Positions 9,708 to 18,899 of a stretch of DNA of 64,000 nt are shown here, piece by piece. The DNA comes from Entoloma clypeatum (lineage: Eukaryota > Basidiomycota > Agaricomycetes > Agaricales > Entolomataceae). The notes under the pieces were generated by a model. The model saw only the letters and a list, made by a program, of their open reading frames with translations. It did not search any database and had not been told where the DNA came from. The stretch spans positions 1,116,001-1,180,000 of the forward strand of contig OY751489.1 of NCBI GenBank assembly GCA_963565915.1, given 5' to 3'. The position numbers and the translations under genes are program-made. Each line of letters begins with the position of its first letter. Position 1 is the first letter of the stretch.

Positions 9708-10070
9708 ACATTGTCCCCATCCTCCGGCATCGTCGTTGTTTGTCCAGGAGCCATTCTCCTTGAGGCTCCAATCGTCTATTAGCTCTTTGTTGATGGCAAC
9801 GGCGAGCTCGAGACTCCGGACAGCTAGTCGGATGCGCCAGTTTTCAATGACCAGCGTACGGGTGTAGTTCCCGAGGATTTGTTTTTCTTCGGGGGTTGGT
9901 GCGACGGGGAGGTCAGATAAAGAATGGAGGCGGATGTGCATCTGTCAATGCAGGATGTCGGCGAGCGAGGCTTCTAGCGCGTGGATCTGGTCTCTCATGG
10001 AGAGGGCTTCACCCATGAGGGCAGTGATGGCGGGGTTGGTTTCAGTGGATGTGGTGGTGGCGGTGGACAT
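9708..10070 (-). pseudogene. Gypsy-A copy 2 ORF3
   Basis: This is the homologue of the 123-residue ORF at 4532. It starts at ATG 10068-10070 and carries MRDQIHALEASLADIL, MHIRLHSLSDLPVAPTPEEK and NYTRTLVIENWRIRLAV. One in-frame TGA at about 9944 lies just before MHIRLH. The family stop codon is absent (TGT instead of TGA), so the frame runs on through the polypurine tract into the LTR. Confidence 0.75.
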
Positions 10071-10192
10071 GGTGCAGAGGATGTTGGAGAGATAGAGGAA
10101 GAATGGAGTAGCTATATTGAAGACGGAGCGGAGAACTCGGTGGGTTTTTGACTGATGAGGTCGATGCTGTTGCTGATTTCAACGGGTGTCTT

Positions 10193-10296
10193 TTATCGTG
10201 GACGTGACGGATTCTGCCAATGGAAATCACGGATCAAATCTTGAGCGTTCTGAACATTAGCTTGCAGTTCCCATGTGTTCTCTTCTGGGCCATATC
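10193..10296 (-). pseudogene. Gypsy-A copy 2 pol, last part of chromodomain
   Basis: The C-terminal chromodomain segment (EENTWELQ, NVQNAQDLIRDFHW) ends with TAA at 10193-10195. It was separated from the rest of pol (18900-21240) by the Gypsy-B insertion, and the target duplication ATATC occurs at 10292-10296 and 18900-18904. Confidence 0.85.
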
Positions 10297-10853
10297 TGTT
10301 ACGGCGATAGCCTACAACAACAAGTTCAACAGATCGGATCAGGTGGGTTCGAACTGGTTCCACAACAAGTCCCTCAATAGGTCGACTTGGTCAATCGGCG
10401 AGTTCCTCAGAAGGACGACTCGGTTCGGGTCAAGCAGAGCTAAGTCCTCGCAAGGCACTTAGTTAGAGAGTGTTCGAAGTAATAGACAAGTAAGCGTTGT
10501 TTGCCTAGGTCAAGCTGAGGACCTCTACTCTAAGGTTACAGGTCTTATATACGTTATCCTATAGCTATAAATAAGTAGGTGCTGCGCAGGAGCTAAATAA
10601 GCCATTGGTTAGATAGATGTTTCAAGGGGCTGTGGCATAAGAGTCAGAGATAAGGCCGCGAGGCCGTGAGTCAGAGATAACAAGTGAAAATGTATCTAAA
10701 AGGGGAATAGTCCGAGTCAGTATGAGTCATGGTGCTGATAGAGGGGACACATGTCCCAGGGTCGTCGGAGTTAAGTGAAACGGGGTGTGATGGGGAATCA
10801 AGGGTTGAAGGGTCATGTGAAGGTGCATAGAAAGAGGGTGAAAAAGTGTAACA
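10297..10853 (-). repeat. Gypsy-B 3' LTR (557 bp)
   Basis: Native orientation starts TGTTACACTTTTTCACC and ends CGGCGATAGCC...? on the opposite edge as GCCGTAACA. Relative to the 5' LTR it has G>A changes (plus strand) near 10821-10833, two of them at CpG sites. Its polypurine tract lies at 10854-10865. Confidence 0.95.
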
Positions 10854-10865
10854 TTACCCCCCTTC
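10854..10865 (-). promoter_or_regulatory. Gypsy-B polypurine tract
   Basis: On the minus strand GAAGGGGGGTAA directly abuts the 3' LTR start (TGTTACAC). This is the expected plus-strand primer site. Confidence 0.8.
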
Positions 10866-10894
10866 TATGCTTGAAGTCACCGGCTTCAATGTTT

Positions 10895-11791
10895 TCAAGT
10901 TGCCATGTTGTGTATGGCATCGTCGTCAAACTCGTACTGGTCATCTTCCAGCGCTGCATAACCCGGGCCCAAGCACTCGTAATTGTAGTGTCCGGGTGCT
11001 TTCTTCCAACACTTCTGACATACATAGTATCCACATTGACACTCAATGTGTCCATCTGCCCTAGCACAAAGGCCGCATTTGCGCCCTTTGTCAATATGTG
11101 GCCATCCAGCAGGACGGCGCCAAGGTCCGCTCGGGGAGTGAGCGCGTCCATGCATGTCAACCTCATAGCCAAGGTAATCGGGTTCGTTGGTGAGATCGAT
11201 GGGAGTCTGGGATGATGATCCATGCCCTAATGGAATAGACATGATGGTGCGTGTGGTTTTTCTTCTGGAGCGTTTAACAACTCCATAGGATTTCTTCTTT
11301 CCCTTGACGTCGGTCTTGATGTCGGAAAGGCTTCAGTCGCTGGTCAAGGGCGATGTGGATTCGGGAGAAGTGGTACTTGGAGTGTTGGGGTTTCTGATGA
11401 CGAGGGGAACCGGATCAGGGATAGGGGTTGGTTCAGGGGTGGTGGCAAGATCAGGGAGGGGAGTGGTCAGGATAGGGTTTTCTGCAGATGGGTCTAAGAG
11501 CGTGACGTCGGGGGTGTTCGTGCGGTTATGAAACAGCCTTGCAAACTGTTGGTAGACACCTCTGTCTAGGAGCGTGTCGATGTGCCCCTCAATGAGTCGG
11601 GCAATGTTGGCGGTGGTATCGTAATGGAATTGGTGGAGGGTGATTAGCCCGAACAATGTGTTGACCAAGAATTGGTCGGTCTCATCGTCAATATGCCGCA
11701 GCACTCTGTCATTGTGCTCGGGTTCGGTCAGGAGCCTAAAGAGGCGGTGTCGGTGAAGTTCCTTGGTGGCGGTATCGAAAACGGTGGTCAT
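10895..11791 (-). pseudogene. Gypsy-B extra ORF after chromodomain (ORF3, Cys-rich)
   Basis: The frame starts 25 bp after the pol stop and runs 298 codons with a single in-frame TGA at 11333-11335, probably a CGA>TGA change. The N-terminal half is helical (HRHRLFRLLTEPEHNDRVL, NTLFGLITLHQFHYDTT). The middle is Pro/Thr-rich. A basic stretch (KGKKKSYGVVKRSRRK) follows. The C-terminal part carries KCGLCARADGHIECQCGYY and VCQKCWKKAPGHYNYEC, spaced C-x2-C-x8-C-x-C-x4-C-x2-C-x11-C, which looks like a zinc-binding domain. No signal peptide or membrane segment is visible. The basic-plus-Cys-rich layout suggests nucleic-acid binding. I cannot name the family. Confidence 0.7.
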
Positions 11792-11816
11792 GATGAGAGG
11801 ATGTGGGTTGTTGGGT

Positions 11817-13624
11817 TCAAAGGTGGTGGGTCTGTTTGTAGTACCCCAGCGTTTCTTGGGCTCTTTTTAAGTTGGATTCGGGTTCCCACGTGTTATCGCT
11901 TGATGGGTATCCCATCCACTTGACCAAATATTTGTACCCTCTGCCCTGTCGCTTGTGGGTGAGGATTGCTTCTACTTCATACTCATGTTCTCCTTCGATC
12001 AGATCAGGAGGTGGGTTATGGAAGTTTGGTCCGTGTGTGTCATTTTCCCGATAAGGTGTTAACAAGGAGGCATGGAAAACGGGGTGAATCTTCCATTGTT
12101 CTGGAAGCTTCAGTTTGTACGTCATGGGCCCAAGCACCTCGGAAATGGTGAAGGGTCCTTCTCTTTTGGGTGCCAGTTTTCTGGAAGGGTATCCGATTCG
12201 GAGGTTCTTCCCTTCTAGCCATACCTGTTCTCCTTTTCCAAACGGAGTGAAACCTCGTGTTGACCTTTCAGCCATCATCTGACGGGCTAGTTCGTGCGCT
12301 GCCATCGCTTCATCTCTTGCTTGTTTCAGCTCTTTGAGCCGTTCTTCTACGCTTGGCACATTTGTTTTGTCAAATGCCAATGGTATGTCTCTCGGTTCGT
12401 ATCCCATCATTAGATAAAACAGGGATCGTTTCGTCGTGGAGTGGGTCCTCTGATTATGACAGAACTCTATTGTTGAGTTGTGATTGTGCCATGTTTCAGG
12501 ATTATTCGAACAGAACATTCGGAAATAGATCTCAAGTTCCTGATTTGTGTGTTCCGTTTCTCCATCCGTTTGAGGGTGATAAGCCGTGCTCATCATCAGT
12601 TTAATCCCTAGGAGTCGCCCTAGTTCTCTGAAGACCTGAGAAGCGAACTGCGGCCCTCTGTCTGACAGGATAGAGTCCAGGAGTCCGAATCTTCGGTACA
12701 CGTGGTCCAAATAAAGTTTGGCAGTAAGGGTCGTGTCGGTGGTTTTCGTGCAAGGGATGGAAATTACCCCCTTCGTAGAACCATGGTCTACTACGACCAT
12801 GATACTGTCAAACCCGTTGCTCTCGGGTAGGTCCGTGATGAAGTCGATCATTGTTTGGGAGAATGGTCTAGTGTCCTTTTGTGCTTTGATTGGCATCAAT
12901 CCAGGGTTCGTGGGGTGCGTGTTGACTTTCATTTGTTGGCAGGTTGCACATCCTCCAACATAATTCTTGACAAACACGTACATTCCTGGCCACCAATAGT
13001 TCCGCCTGACCAATTCTAGGGTCTTTAGATGTCCCGGATGTCCACTTGGTAGGGAGTCGTGATATCGTTTTGTTATTTCCCGACGCAGAGTCTCATCTGG
13101 TGGTACGTAACATCTGTCACGGAAGAATAATATCCCGTCTTCTGTTCTCCATTCTGATAAATGGGATTTAATCGGTGGTGTTCCCGATTCTTTTAGGGCG
13201 GTGATGGCTTTTGAGAAAAGCTCATCGTTTTCGGTTGCTTTTAGGATATCTCCTTGTAGCTCAAGGTCCACTGTTTTGACGAAAATGTTATTTGGCAAAA
13301 CGATAACGTCTTCGTTATCTGTGTCTTCTTTGGGTATATGGTCCGGTCGCCTTGACAAGGCATCAGACTGGATCATCTTCGATCCTGGGGTGTGTACTAG
13401 TTTGAGTTCAAACTCGGAGAGATACAATCTCCACCTTGCTTGTCGTCTGTTTAATTTCTGGGGTTCCTGGTAATATGTCAAGTTCTTGTGATCTGACAGA
13501 ACAACCGTTGGAAACGGTGATCCAAGGAGGTAATGCCTCCAGGTTTCCAGTGATCGGATAACTCCCAAAAGTTCCTGATCATAGATCTCATAGTTCCGTT
13601 CTGCCGCAGAGAACGAGTGCGATA
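11817..13624 (-). pseudogene. Gypsy-B pol, C-terminal half (RNase H-integrase-chromodomain)
   Basis: About 600 codons are open from the Tc1 insertion to the stop at 11817. In order: connection/RNase H (SFSAAERNYEIYDQELLGVI, LSDHKNLTYY, DALSRRPD), H2C2 (YHDSLPSGHPGHLKTLEL ... GGCATCQQMK), integrase core (TMIDFITDLP, ILSDRGPQFASQV, TAYHPQTDGETEHTNQE), GPY/F-like tail (REGPFTISEVLGPMTYKLKL) and chromodomain (YEVEAILTHKRQGRGYKYLV, KWMGYPSSDNTWEPE). This half looks intact. It is cut off from RT by the Tc1 element, and the restored junction also appears one base out of frame. Confidence 0.92.
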
Positions 13625-13626
13625 TA

Positions 13627-15244
13627 CAGTGCCTCACAAAACTGATTCAATGTTTGTTGCTTTTTGAATACCTTCAAGATAACTCTGCAAAGAATACCAA
13701 TTGAATTAACCATTTGGTATACAATTGAAAGCCCTACTTCAGGGCTTTCAGAATATAAAGGAATCATATGATTTAGATCAGAATCCATGGAGATATGATT
13801 AAATTAAATCAGCAACTCATTGAATCAGTTTTGTGAGTACCTATGGCAATTATCAGAATCAAATGCTTCACTGGTTGTATGGTAACCAGTTGTCATGACT
13901 TACTGATGGAACTTGAATAGAACCCTGATGGGTTGTCAAGGAAAGTTGTATAAGAAGAATCCAACCTCAACAGCCTCCATAATTAATCATGCGCCCTATC
14001 TCCTCTTCCCACAAGGAAAACATTCTTTCTCTGGCCTCCAATGGTCACTCCACTCGTCATATTGCCTCTAACCTGGGTGTCAGCCAACCAACTGTCTCCA
14101 GAGTGCTTCAGATCTTCTTCCTCATCACAATCTCTCTTCTGGTGGTCGTCCATCCAAGCTTTCTCCCATCAACACACAAAACATACTTTCACAAATCACC
14201 TCAGGGAGAGCCTCCAATGCTGTGCAGGCTACCAAACACATCAACACTGTTATCTCCAATCCTGTCTCCCCAGAAACTGTGAGAAGGGTTCTCAGAAAAC
14301 ATGAATTCAAGACTGTAACAAAGAAGAAAAGACCTTTCTTAAAGGCCATACATCGGAAGAGGTGGTTGGCATTTGCTATGAAGCACAGGGAATGGACAGT
14401 GGAGGACTGGAAGAGGATCATTTGATCAGATGAGACCAAAATCAACAGGTTTGGGTCAGATGGCAAGGAATGGGTCTGAAAAAAGAAGGGTGAGGGGCTT
14501 ATTGAAAGAGAGGTTCAGGGCACAGTCAAGTTTGGGGGAGGAAATATTATGGTTTGGGGTTGTATGGGTTGTGAAGGTGTGGGGAGACTTGCAGAGGTTG
14601 AGGGGAGGATGGATGCTGATCAGTATGTGTCCATTTTGGAGGACAATTTGCTGCCCAGCATGGAGGAGAGTGGAATCTCTGAAGAGGAGATTATTTTTCA
14701 GCAGGACAATGACCCCAAGCACACCTCCAAGAAGGCCAAAAAATGGATGGACAGCAAGAATATTGCTCTGCTGGATTGGCCTGCACAGTCCCCAGACCTC
14801 AATCCTATTGAACACCTCTGGGTTCATATTAAAAGGAAGTTGAATGAATATCCAACACCACCCAAGGGAGTCTGGGAGATTTGGGACAGAGCAGCAGAGG
14901 TGTGGAATAATATAGAGCCAGAAGTGTGTCAAAACCTGATAGAAAGTATGCCAAGAAGGGTAGAGGCAGTAATCAAAGCTAAGGGGGGTAATACCAAGTA
15001 CTAAAGTATAAAATACTGTATTTATTGTACATACTCACAAAACTGATTCAATGAGTCCCTGGAGTAATTTGATCATATATTGATCATTTTGTATGGGAAT
15101 TACATAATTATTGCAGATTCTGAGAGTCCTGAAGCAGGGCTTTTAACCAGGTACCAATACCTTCTTTTGATTGGCATTATTTGCAAAGTTATTTTGAAGG
15201 TATTCACAAAGTAGCAAACATTGAATCAGTTTTGTGAGGCACTG
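13627..15244 (+). mobile_element. Tc1/mariner element, copy B (1618 bp)
   Basis: Same length and ends as copy A, flanked by TA at 13625-13626 and 15245-15246. I count six base differences from copy A, all in the left-most 220 bp, and none in the remaining 1.35 kb. It interrupts the RNase H coding region of Gypsy-B after HPCGY. Confidence 0.96.
13989..15004 (+). pseudogene. Tc1-like DD34E transposase, broken, copy B
   Basis: The three segments (13989-14282, 14222-14425, 14549-15004) encode the same peptides as copy A. The frameshift near 14111-14131 and the TGA codons at 14423-14425 and 14476-14478 are shared. Shared lesions in two separate insertions mean the defects predate the last transposition, so the transposase was supplied in trans or the lesions are tolerated. 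Confidence 0.92.
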
Positions 15245-15246
15245 TA

Positions 15247-17131
15247 TATCCGCAGGGGTGCCAGTCTCCATTTACATCTTGCTGGCGCAGTACTGCTCCT
15301 GTCGCCCATTTGGATGCATCAGATTCTATGATGAATGGTTTGCTAGTGTCTGGCATGAGCAATACCGGTGATTCCGCGAATTTGTCCTTTAATGTGTCGA
15401 ATGCCGTCTGGCAGTCTTCATTCCATTCCCACTCTAGATCCTTTTTGGTTAGATCATTCAGAGGTTTGGCAATGTCCGAGTAGTGTCCGATAAATCTTCG
15501 ATAAAAGTTCCCAAATCCGAGGAAAGATCTGACTTGCTTGACAGTCGTGGGTTCTGGCCATTTTGCTATCCCCGATAACTTAACGGGGTCCATTGCGATT
15601 TTGTTTTCTTTGATAATCAGTCCGAGGTATTCGCACTGCCTGACTCCAAATTCGCATTTTCCAGGTTGAGATAGAGGTCATTCTCTATCATTTTTCTTAG
15701 TACGCGGAGCATCCGTTCGGTGTCGATTTCGTCATTGACCGAGAAGATGAAGATGTCGTCCAAATAAATGAGCAACCATCCCTCTTCGAGTTCTTCTTTG
15801 AAGATTTCGTTCATCATTGCCTGAAATGTGGGTGGCATGCCTGCCAGCCCAAAGAAGGCAACCAAGGGTTCGTACAACCCTCAATTGGTTTTGAATGCAG
15901 CCTTCCATTCATCGCCAGGTTTGATCCATACGTTGTTGTATCCCCAACGCATGTCCAGTTTGGTAAAGACCTTTGCTCCTTTCAGTTTGTCCAGTAAATC
16001 TCTGACCAGGGGTAATGGGTATGCGTTCTTCACTGTTCCCTCGTTCAATCGCCGATAGTCCTGACAGGGTCTGAGTTTATCCGAGTCCTTTTTAGCCACG
16101 AAGAAAAAGGGTGATGCCATTGGTGATTTCGAGGGTCTGATGTACCCCTTTCGAAGGTTCTCATCAAGGAATTCGTCCAATTTAGTTTGTTCTTCTGGTG
16201 ACAAAGGATAAACCTTGCAGTCTTTCGGGATGAAGTCCGGTTTTAAGTCAATTGCGTGGTCCCATGTTTTGTGTTCCGGTAACCTCTCAGATGCCGCTTT
16301 CTCAAACACCTTCTGATACTGATCATATCGTTCTGGTAGTTCTTTCTTTGGTTTGTCCACGGTGTCCGTGTTGTGTGTCAGTTTCTGGGAGATCGAGGTT
16401 TTGGCTTGGATCCAAATATCCTCAATGGGTTCGTCCGTTGTGACATATGTCCTGAATAGGTCCAGGTCATCGTCTGATTCTTTATCTATTCTTTTCAAGA
16501 TAGGTCCATTTGCCGGTAGAGCCTCCTTTTTCGGTTTAAGGGTCTCTTCATCATCAATTTCTTCTACTGTTGCGAAGATCCTTTGTTTGGGTTCTTCTTT
16601 CATCCATGCTGCAATTGCAATGGGTTTCTTGTCTTTTGATGCTAAGAGCTCATCAAATTTCTTCCTCATGACCCCTGCCAGAGTCTTCTTGAACCTGATA
16701 GTTTCAATATCCAAGGTTCCTCTTTCCCAATCAATCTTCGGGTTGTATTGTTTTAACCAGGGTAACCCCAAAATGGCGGTTTCCTTTCCAAGTCCAGTTA
16801 CCAAGAATCTGACGTCGAGTTCTTTGTCATCGATCCAGATTTTCTTCCATGTACAATGGGTGATCGTTCCTTCTTTGTTTTTTGTTCCGTCCACATTGAA
16901 CACACAAATGGGCTTTAGTAATGGGATAAGCTCCATTCGGTTAGCTGTGGTGAACTTCTGGTCCAAGAAGGTTCCTCCTGCTCCTGAGTCTATCAGGGCG
17001 TTTATCTTTAGTCTTTCATCGATGCTTTCTCCTTCTCCTGACATTGAAATGGGGATCGAAAAAGATTTGTCATTCATGTCGGCTACAATTACAGGTGATA
17101 GGGAGATGGAAAACTGAGCGGGGGCTGACAT
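15247..17131 (-). pseudogene. Gypsy-B pol, N-terminal half (protease-RT)
   Basis: ATG at 17129-17131 lies 14 bp after the gag stop in a different frame. The aspartic protease site is ALIDSGAGGTFLD (about residue 50). RT follows with KGYIRPSKSPMASPFFFVAK, LRPCQDYRRLN and FTKLDMRWGYNNV. A TGA at 15881-15883 stands where relatives have Arg in RGLYEPL, again CGA>TGA. The frame resumes with FFGLAGMPPTFQAMMNEIF and the catalytic LIYLDD. A frameshift near 15660 precedes EYLGL-type sequence and [20 protein letters not shown]. RNase H begins with [17 protein letters not shown] before the Tc1 insertion. Confidence 0.9.
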
Positions 17132-17145
17132 TGGTACAGGCCGCT

Positions 17146-18048
17146 TTATTGAAAACCCTGTTTCTCCATTTCGGAGATCAAGGCGTCTTGTTCCTCATTT
17201 GGTAAGTCCTTGAAAATGCCTCGGATATGGGCATATGCATCGGATGCTTTTTTGAACGTATTGTTCGCAACCGGGGTTTTTCCTCCTTTGTGTGCGTCAG
17301 CACGATGTCCTGCCTGGTGGCAGACGAAGCACAACCCTTTCTTGAAGTGGTCGTCTCTTTCTTCGGCAGTCAGCCGGTCAATGTCCATGGCATTAGGGTC
17401 TGGGGCGAAATGCGCGTTTCGGGGTGCGGGGTTATAGTTCACTTTGAACTTCTTCTTTCCCCCATCAGGTCTGAGTCTTTGAGCCACTGCCTTGGCCCTT
17501 CTCCACTGGTTGTCCAGTCTGGACGCCGTGGTGTACCATTCCACCATTGTTCCTGGGACCTTATCAAGGCCCAAGATCTTGTCTCGGAGCGCGTGTGGCA
17601 ACGCCTCCATGAAGTAGTCTCTGAGAGATCGGTCGTCTTTGATCAGACTCTCTGCAGCCCACAACTTGAACTTTTCAACATATTCGTCGGCAGTCATGCC
17701 TTCCATTTTTTGTGTTTTCATCATGGTTAACGTGTCTCCTTCTTTGTCGGCTGGGGAAAACGACTTCCTCAGTTTTTTGATGAACGCCGCATATTTTGGG
17801 TACACGGATACTCCGGTGGTGCTGATATCTCTGTGCCAGGACTCCTTCCAGGGTCCGGCAGTTCCTCCTTTCATGTATGAGACAGTGAACAGGATTTTCT
17901 TCTTGTCAGAGTTGTAGATGTCATCGTTCATCTCCAGGTACAGGTTTGTGTCGAACAAAAATTCAGATAGTTTCCTTCTATCTCCATTGAAGATCGCCGG
18001 CGGGCTGATCTTGATTTCTTTTTCTGGGGTCCTTACTTGAGAAGTCAT
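17146..18048 (-). CDS. Gypsy-B gag (300 residues)
   Basis: A complete 300-codon frame. The N-terminal two thirds resemble fungal Ty3/gypsy capsid (FNGDRRKLSEFLFDTNLYLE, KILFTVSYMKGGTAGPWKES, MEGMTADEYVEKFKLWA). One zinc knuckle lies near residue 240, CFVCHQAGHRADAH, where the last Cys of the usual CCHC is His. Upstream, the same frame stays open for about 98 codons (Pro-rich) back to the primer-binding site with no ATG, so the first ATG at 18046-18048 is the simplest start. The gag stop and pol ATG are separated by 14 bp in different frames, so pol expression would need re-initiation or a frame change. Confidence 0.85.
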   Translation of the reverse strand: MTSQVRTPEKEIKISPPAIFNGDRRKLSEFLFDTNLYLEMNDDIYNSDKKKILFTVSYMKGGTAGPWKESWHRDISTTGVSVYPKYAAFIKKLRKSFSPADKEGDTLTMMKTQKMEGMTADEYVEKFKLWAAESLIKDDRSLRDYFMEALPHALRDKILGLDKVPGTMVEWYTTASRLDNQWRRAKAVAQRLRPDGGKKKFKVNYNPAPRNAHFAPDPNAMDIDRLTAEERDDHFKKGLCFVCHQAGHRADAHKGGKTPVANNTFKKASDAYAHIRGIFKDLPNEEQDALISEMEKQGFQ

Positions 18049-18328
18049 TTCTACAAGTGGAGTCTTTGGGGTGTCTGGGGTCGGTCTGGGTGCAGCAACA
18101 GCAGCAGCTGGCGGCGGTGGGTTTCGTCTCGGAGAAAGGTAAGAGGGTGATGTGGGGTTGACTGGTACGAAAGAGGAGGTTACTCTTCTGTATGGTGTCG
18201 GCGGTGGTCGTGGTGTGACAGGTGCGTCAACGAACTCCTGTTCGTCTTCTGAGTCGGACGGGACTCCAAAGGTGGATCGTCGGGGAAGAATCTTTGCGTC
18301 TAAAACCGCAGTGGGTTGACGACGTTGA

Positions 18329-18340
18329 TCAGCTTGACCT
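18329..18340 (-). promoter_or_regulatory. Gypsy-B self-complementary primer-binding site
   Basis: Two bases inside the 5' LTR, the plus-strand 12-mer TCAGCTTGACCT is the exact reverse complement of AGGTCAAGCTGA at 18553-18564 within the LTR. That LTR segment lies 34 nt downstream of the LTR TATA box in native orientation, which is where the RNA should begin. Tf1/sushi elements are known to prime minus-strand synthesis by folding the mRNA 5' end onto the primer site, and this layout fits that mechanism. Confidence 0.8.
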
Positions 18341-18342
18341 TT

Positions 18343-18899
18343 TGTTACGGCGATAGCCTACAACAACAAGTTCAACAGATCGGATCAGGTGGGTTCGAAC
18401 TGGTTCCACAACAAGTCCCTCAATAGGTCGACTTGGTCAATCGGCGAGTTCCTCAGAAGGACGACTCGGTTCGGGTCAAGCAGAGCTAAGTCCTCGCAAG
18501 GCACTTAGTTAGAGAGTGTTCGAAGTAATAGACAAGTAAGCGTTGTTTGCCTAGGTCAAGCTGAGGACCTCTACTCTAAGGTTACAGGTCTTATATACGT
18601 TATCCTATAGCTATAAATAAGTAGGTGCTGCGCAGGAGCTAAATAAGCCATTGGTTAGATAGATGTTTCAAGGGGCTGTGGCATAAGAGTCAGAGATAAG
18701 GCCGCGAGGCCGTGAGTCAGAGATAACAAGTGAAAATGTATCTAAAAGGGGAATAGTCCGAGTCAGTATGAGTCATGGTGCTGATAGAGGGGACACATGT
18801 CCCAGGGTCGTCGGAGTTAAGTGAAACGGGGTGTGATGGGGAATCAAGGGTTGAAGGGTCGTGTGAAGGTGCGTAGGAAGAGGGTGAAAAAGTGTAACA
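18343..18899 (-). repeat. Gypsy-B 5' LTR (557 bp)
   Basis: Starts TGTTACGGCGATAG and ends GAAAAAGTGTAACA on the plus strand. In native orientation a TATATAAG box precedes the self-priming segment. The 3' LTR is identical except for about three bases. Confidence 0.95.

Larger units (their letters stand above)
10297..18899 (-). mobile_element. Gypsy-B: full-length chromodomain Ty3 element
   Basis: LTRs of 557 bp lie at 10297-10853 and 18343-18899. They differ at only about three positions, all at the outer end of the 3' LTR. The 5-bp duplication ATATC flanks the element. In minus-strand order: 5' LTR, self-complementary primer site, gag, protease-RT-RNase H-integrase-chromodomain, an extra ORF, polypurine tract and 3' LTR. 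A Tc1 element (13627-15244) interrupts it; without that it is about 6.98 kb. It inserted into the chromodomain coding region of Gypsy-A copy 2. Confidence 0.96.
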
